Source: Myxococcota bacterium (GTDB lineage Bacteria > Myxococcota_A > UBA9160 > PR03). From it: a stretch of DNA of 33,300 nucleotides. The translations under genes and the position numbers were made by a program. The stretch is from positions 1 through 33,300 of the forward strand of contig JASJBO010000040.1 of NCBI GenBank assembly GCA_030066475.1, written 5' to 3'. The notes under the pieces were generated by a model that was not told where the DNA came from, did no database searches, and was given only the letters and a program-made list of their open reading frames with translations. This document shows positions 29,610-33,300 of the stretch, one piece after another. Numbering within the stretch: the first letter of the stretch is position 1; every line of letters begins with the position of its first letter.

Positions 29610-30263
29610 ATGGCGCTGGAACTCGGACTCGACCAGGTCCAGGAGCAGCTCGAGAAGCTGACCAAGCTGCCCAAGCCGTACCGCATGGCACTGGTGCCCG
29701 TGCTGGCGGTGCTGGTGCTCGGGCTCTACGCCTACCTGTTCTACATGCCGGCGCGCGAGTCGCTGACGGCGCTCGAGGACCAGTCGCGCGAGCTCCAGCG
29801 CAAGGTCAGCGAGGTGCGGGCGATCGTGGCGAACCTGTCGGCCTTCGAGCAGGAGCTGGTGGAGCTGGAGCGGCGCCTCAAGCACGCGCTGCGCCAGCTG
29901 CCCGACTCGAAGGAGCTGCCGGTGCTGCTGACCGACGTCTCGAGCCTCGGCAAGGACGCGGGCCTCGAGTTCAAGGCGTTCCGGCCGCGCGACGAGGTCA
30001 ACAAGGGGTTCTACGCCGAGGTGCCGATCGAGATCGAGTTCAACGGCGGCTACCACGACATCGCGCGCTTCTTCGACCGCGTCTCGAAGCTGCCCCGAAT
30101 CGTCAACGTCGGCAAGCTCGACGTCTCGATCGGGGGGCAGAGCAAGGATCAAACCCGGCTCGTCGTGCGCGGGGAAGCCACCACCTTCCGCTTCCTCGAG
30201 CGCGAGGGGGCAACCAGTACACCGAATCCGGCGCAGCGCGGTCGGCGGGGAGGGCAGTCGTGA
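29610..30263 (+). CDS. pilO: Type IV pilus alignment protein PilO
   Basis: The product is 217 aa, from ATG 29610 with GAGGAGGCGGG upstream. It has a short cytoplasmic N-terminus with LEKLTKLPKPYR, one membrane helix at residues 26-46, and a coiled coil to about residue 95. A ferredoxin-like fold follows, with LEFKAFRPRDEVNKGFYAE and the PilO-typical GGYHDIARFFDRVSKLPRIV. PilO heterodimerises with PilN in the inner membrane and binds PilP. It overlaps pilP by 4 bp. Confidence 0.95.
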   Translation: MALELGLDQVQEQLEKLTKLPKPYRMALVPVLAVLVLGLYAYLFYMPARESLTALEDQSRELQRKVSEVRAIVANLSAFEQELVELERRLKHALRQLPDSKELPVLLTDVSSLGKDAGLEFKAFRPRDEVNKGFYAEVPIEIEFNGGYHDIARFFDRVSKLPRIVNVGKLDVSIGGQSKDQTRLVVRGEATTFRFLEREGATSTPNPAQRGRRGGQS

Positions 30264-30826
30264 GGTGGACGGCGCTCGGTCTGGTCCTGGGGTTGCTGCT
30301 GCTCGCCACGGGCTGCGAGGAGCAGGGCGCGAACGCCCCGACCGTCCAGGAGTACGAACAGAAGCGCGCGGAGCTGTTGAAGCGCGCGAAGCAGGCGGGG
30401 AGCCAGGTCGCGCGCCGGCCGGCCCGCGCCGCGCAGCCCGGGGCGAGCGACGACGGCACCGGCCTCGGCTCGGTCACCGGGTTCGCCTACGACTCCGAGG
30501 GCAAGCGCGATCCGTTCCGCTCCTTCGTGCTCGAGCAGGCGGAGCGGATGGCCAAGCACGAGCGGGGTCCGCTCGAGCAGTTCGACCTGAACCAGCTCAC
30601 GGTGGTCGCCGTGGTCTGGGGCAACCGGCGCCCGCGGGCGCTCGTCGAGGATCCTTCCGGGCGCGGCTACGTGATCCAGGAAGGAACCGCGATCGGAAAG
30701 AACGACGGGTTCGTCGTGAGCATCGGCGACGACGCCGTGTTGGTTCGCGAAACGTACGTGGATTATCTGGGCGAGCAGACCAACAAAGAGATCCAGATGC
30801 GCGTTCGGCAGACCCAGGGAGGGTGA
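30260..30826 (+). CDS. pilP: Type IV pilus alignment lipoprotein PilP
   Basis: The product is 188 aa, GTG start in the pilO stop. The lipoprotein signal ends in LLATGC (Cys19), followed by a flexible charged linker. The folded C-terminal beta-domain starts with GKRDPFRSF, the conserved DPF entry, and continues with LEQFDLNQLTVVAVVWG and GYVIQEGTAIGKNDG. PilP is anchored in the inner membrane and links the PilN-PilO dimer to the N0 domain of PilQ. Length and order fit the family well. Confidence 0.95.
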   Translation: MRWTALGLVLGLLLLATGCEEQGANAPTVQEYEQKRAELLKRAKQAGSQVARRPARAAQPGASDDGTGLGSVTGFAYDSEGKRDPFRSFVLEQAERMAKHERGPLEQFDLNQLTVVAVVWGNRRPRALVEDPSGRGYVIQEGTAIGKNDGFVVSIGDDAVLVRETYVDYLGEQTNKEIQMRVRQTQGG

Positions 30827-30832
30827 GGTTCG

Positions 30833-33300
30833 ATGATCGCCACCGTTAGCGCTCGTATCGGAAGTTCGATCGCGGTTGCGGGAGCCCTCGTGGGGCTCGC
30901 CGTGGCCTGTGCGACCGCTCCGACGACGCCCGTCTCGGTTCTGTCCGACGTGAGCGTCGATCGGGACGGGGACGCCACGGTCGTCGGCCTGCAAGGCGCC
31001 TCGCAGGCGGTGTTCACCGCCTTCCGGGGCGAGCAGCCGTCGCGCGTGGTCGTGGACCTGCCCGGCGTCCGGCCCGACGGGATCGCCCCCGACGTGCCGG
31101 TGTACGACGGCCTGGTCGACGAGGTCGCCATCTCGGAGTACGCGGGAGTCGGCAGCGAGCCCGCCACCCGCGTCGAGGTGATGCTCCAGGCCGAGGCGGA
31201 GTTCGAGGTGACGCCCGCCGGCGATCGCCTCGAGATCCGCGTCGTGCCGGCGCCCGCCGGGGAGTTCGGCGCGAGCGACTTCGACGACACCCAGTGGGAG
31301 CAGACCGACGCGGCGCCCGAGCTGGGCGATTCGGCCGCGGCCCCCGCGGCCGCCGCGATGCCGAGCGGTCCCGCCAGCAAGCTGCTCGCGGTGGAGCACG
31401 AGGGCTCGCACGAGGGCACCGTGGTGCGCGTGCGCACCGACGGCTCGCTCGCGGGCCTGCAGAGCTTCACGCTCGACGCGCCCGAGCGGCTGGTGATCGA
31501 CCTGCTCGGCCTGACGGTCGCGAGCGGGGTCGAGGGCACCACCCGGGTGGATTCGGCGCACGTGAGCCAGGTGCGCGTGGGCGCGCACAGCGACAAGGTG
31601 CGTCTGGTGGTCGACGCCGCGCGCGAGGAAGCGCTGTCCGAGCGCCGCCTGCTGCCGGTGGCGGACGGCCTGGTCGTGGCGCTGGGCGTCGGCGCCACGG
31701 TCGACGCCGCCTTCGAGAGCGCCGCGCAGGTGGCGGCGCTCCCGGCCGCTGCCGCCGAGACGGGCGAGCTCCTCGAGAGCGCCGCCGACGCGTTCGAGCC
31801 CGAGGCCGACGTGGCGCTCGAGCTGGAGCCCGAGACGGCGCTCGACCAGGAGTTCGAGGCTCGCTTCGAGGAGGACCTCGCGGCGGAGCCCGCGAGCCAG
31901 CCGGTCGTGGCCGCCGCCAGCGTCGAGCGGGTCGAGTTCTTCGCCGACGGCGACGCCGACCGCGTGGTGGTCGAGAGCGACCGGCCGGTGGAGTACCGGG
32001 TGTTCCGCCCCGATGCCGAGACCTTCGTGCTGCTGCTGCCCGGCTCCGAGCTGGGCCCGAACGGCGCCACGCACTACGCGCCCGACCCGGGCGGCCCCGT
32101 GGCCCTGGTGAGCGCCTTCGCGCAGCCCGAGCTCGACACGCCCGAGGTGCGCGTGGTCGTGAAGCGCGCGAGCGGCCTCGAGCCGGCGCTGCGCCAGGAG
32201 GGCAACGCGATCGTGATGGCCTTCGAGCGCAGCCAGGTGGCCAGCACGCTGCCGGTGCTCGAGGAGGAGGGGCAGATCCAGACCGCGTCGGCTGCCGATG
32301 CGGAGGCGGCGTCGGACCTGCCCGAGATGCTCGATCCGCCGCTCCCGGTGGTGGCCGCGCAGCCGCCGCTCGACGGCGCCCCGCCGGCCGCGATCGACCC
32401 CGAGGAGACGATCGACTACCTGGAGGAGGGCGGTCTGCTCGACGGCAAGGAGTACGTCGGCCGGCGCATCTCGCTCGACTTCAAGGACGTCGACATCCGC
32501 GACGTGCTGCGCCTGATCGCGGACGTCTCGGACCTCAACATCATCGCCGGCGACGAGGTCGGCGGGAACGTGACGATCCGCCTGATCGACGTGCCCTGGG
32601 ACCAGGCGCTCGACGTGATCCTGCTGACCAAGGGCCTGGGCTTCATCCGCGTGGGCAACGTGCTGCGCATCGCGCCCGGCGAGATCCTCAAGCAGGAGGA
32701 GGAGGCGCGCCTGCAGGAGCGCCGCGCCAAGGAGAAGCTCGAGGACCTGGTCGTCAAGCTCCAGCCGGTCAACTACGCCAACGTGAAGGAGGTGTCGGAC
32801 CTGGTGCGGCGCCTGCTGACCCCGCGCGGCTCGGTCGACATCGACGAGCGCACCAACACGATCATCATGAAGGACATCGCGGCGGTGATCGACGAGGGGA
32901 CGGCGCTGATCAAGGCGATCGACACCCAGACGCCGCAGGTGATGATCGAGGCGCGCATCGTCGAGGCCAGCCTCGACTTCTCGCGCGAGATCGGCACCGA
33001 GTTCGGCTTCGGCTCCCAGCCCGACGAGGACGAGGACGACTTCACGATCGGTGGCATGAAGCCCATCACCCGGCAGGACGGCCAGTTCCCGTTCAACCAG
33101 GCCAACAACGTGGCGGTGACCAACCCGATCACGCTGAACCCGGCCGGGCTGCTGAACCTGGGCGCCTTCATCCTCGACGACCGGGTGGACGTCGATCTCC
33201 GGATCGCCGCCGCCGAGGTCAACGGTGAGGGCAAGGTGATCTCGAGCCCGCGCGTGGTCACGCTCGACAACCGCGAGGCGATCATCGAGCAGGGCGTGTC
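30833..33300 (+). CDS. pilQ: Type IV pilus secretin PilQ, 3' end missing
   Basis: About 822 codons are visible and the frame is still open at the window end. It has a signal sequence ending near LAVAC (Cys26; a lipobox with Ala at -3, so lipidation is uncertain). Two AMIN domains follow (near residues 33-135 with VVVDLPGV, and 186-285 with LVIDLLGL), which bind peptidoglycan in known secretins. An acidic Ala/Glu linker comes next, then a third AMIN-like segment (about 361-460, VEFFADGDADRVVV). The STN/N0 domain begins near 546 (SLDFKDVDIRDVLRLIADVS), followed by N1 (VVKLQPVNYANVKEV) and the start of the secretin barrel (MIEARIVEAS, GTEFGFG). It forms the outer-membrane pore for the pilus. Confidence 0.96.
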   Translation, partial: MIATVSARIGSSIAVAGALVGLAVACATAPTTPVSVLSDVSVDRDGDATVVGLQGASQAVFTAFRGEQPSRVVVDLPGVRPDGIAPDVPVYDGLVDEVAISEYAGVGSEPATRVEVMLQAEAEFEVTPAGDRLEIRVVPAPAGEFGASDFDDTQWEQTDAAPELGDSAAAPAAAAMPSGPASKLLAVEHEGSHEGTVVRVRTDGSLAGLQSFTLDAPERLVIDLLGLTVASGVEGTTRVDSAHVSQVRVGAHSDKVRLVVDAAREEALSERRLLPVADGLVVALGVGATVDAAFESAAQVAALPAAAAETGELLESAADAFEPEADVALELEPETALDQEFEARFEEDLAAEPASQPVVAAASVERVEFFADGDADRVVVESDRPVEYRVFRPDAETFVLLLPGSELGPNGATHYAPDPGGPVALVSAFAQPELDTPEVRVVVKRASGLEPALRQEGNAIVMAFERSQVASTLPVLEEEGQIQTASAADAEAASDLPEMLDPPLPVVAAQPPLDGAPPAAIDPEETIDYLEEGGLLDGKEYVGRRISLDFKDVDIRDVLRLIADVSDLNIIAGDEVGGNVTIRLIDVPWDQALDVILLTKGLGFIRVGNVLRIAPGEILKQEEEARLQERRAKEKLEDLVVKLQPVNYANVKEVSDLVRRLLTPRGSVDIDERTNTIIMKDIAAVIDEGTALIKAIDTQTPQVMIEARIVEASLDFSREIGTEFGFGSQPDEDEDDFTIGGMKPITRQDGQFPFNQANNVAVTNPITLNPAGLLNLGAFILDDRVDVDLRIAAAEVNGEGKVISSPRVVTLDNREAIIEQGV

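Noticed and set aside
30282..30297. TGGTCC...TTGCT with GG-N10-GC spacing in the pilP signal sequence
   Set aside because: Poor match in the -24 element and inside a tightly overlapped operon; explained by Leu-rich signal peptide codons.

Overview
This window is very GC-rich, densely coded bacterial chromosome with gene-to-gene overlaps of 1-4 bp. The full type IV pilus (T4P) machinery, two NtrC-type sigma-54 activators and abundant GTG starts point to a free-living Gram-negative of the deltaproteobacterial/Myxococcota grade. That placement is inferred from gene content and order; no rRNA or other phylogenetic marker is present. I saw no insertion sequence, prophage, CRISPR array or tRNA, and no stretch over 300 bp lacks a gene.

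Positions 1-9606 are housekeeping and envelope genes. They are the 3' part of a phosphohexomutase, coaBC, an NfeD-type membrane protease, a slipin, hflK and hflC (three SPFH proteins plus NfeD in one directional block), then lptG on the minus strand, ribF, and a YbhN/AglD-type membrane protein.

Positions 9607-33300 are a T4P locus. pilB-pilT-pilC supply the extension motor, the retraction motor and the platform protein. pilS-pilR follow, then a second sensor kinase, the minor pilins fimT-pilV-pilW-pilX with the tip adhesin pilY1, a PilY2-like secreted protein and a calcium-loop lipoprotein. A second sigma-54 activator lies on the minus strand. A small Xre-type regulator then heads pilM-N-O-P-Q, the alignment complex and secretin; pilQ runs off the end. 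The major pilin gene pilA and the prepilin peptidase pilD are not in the window.

The most interesting signals are regulatory. The leader between the YbhN-like gene and pilB can fold into a compact three-way junction with a GNRA tetraloop, and its junction strand is perfectly complementary over 7 nt to the sequence just before the pilB start. This looks like a riboswitch-type element of a class I do not recognise. A second signal is a full-consensus sigma-54 promoter (TGGCACG-N4-TTGCT) immediately before the minor-pilin/pilY1 operon, about 1.6 kb downstream of pilSR, with a direct repeat about 80-110 bp upstream that could be the activator site. The HTH-pilMNOPQ leader also carries three dyads.

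Together these suggest separate control of motor, tip-complex and secretin synthesis. PilB also carries an MshEN-type N-terminus, a domain that binds cyclic di-GMP in related ATPases.
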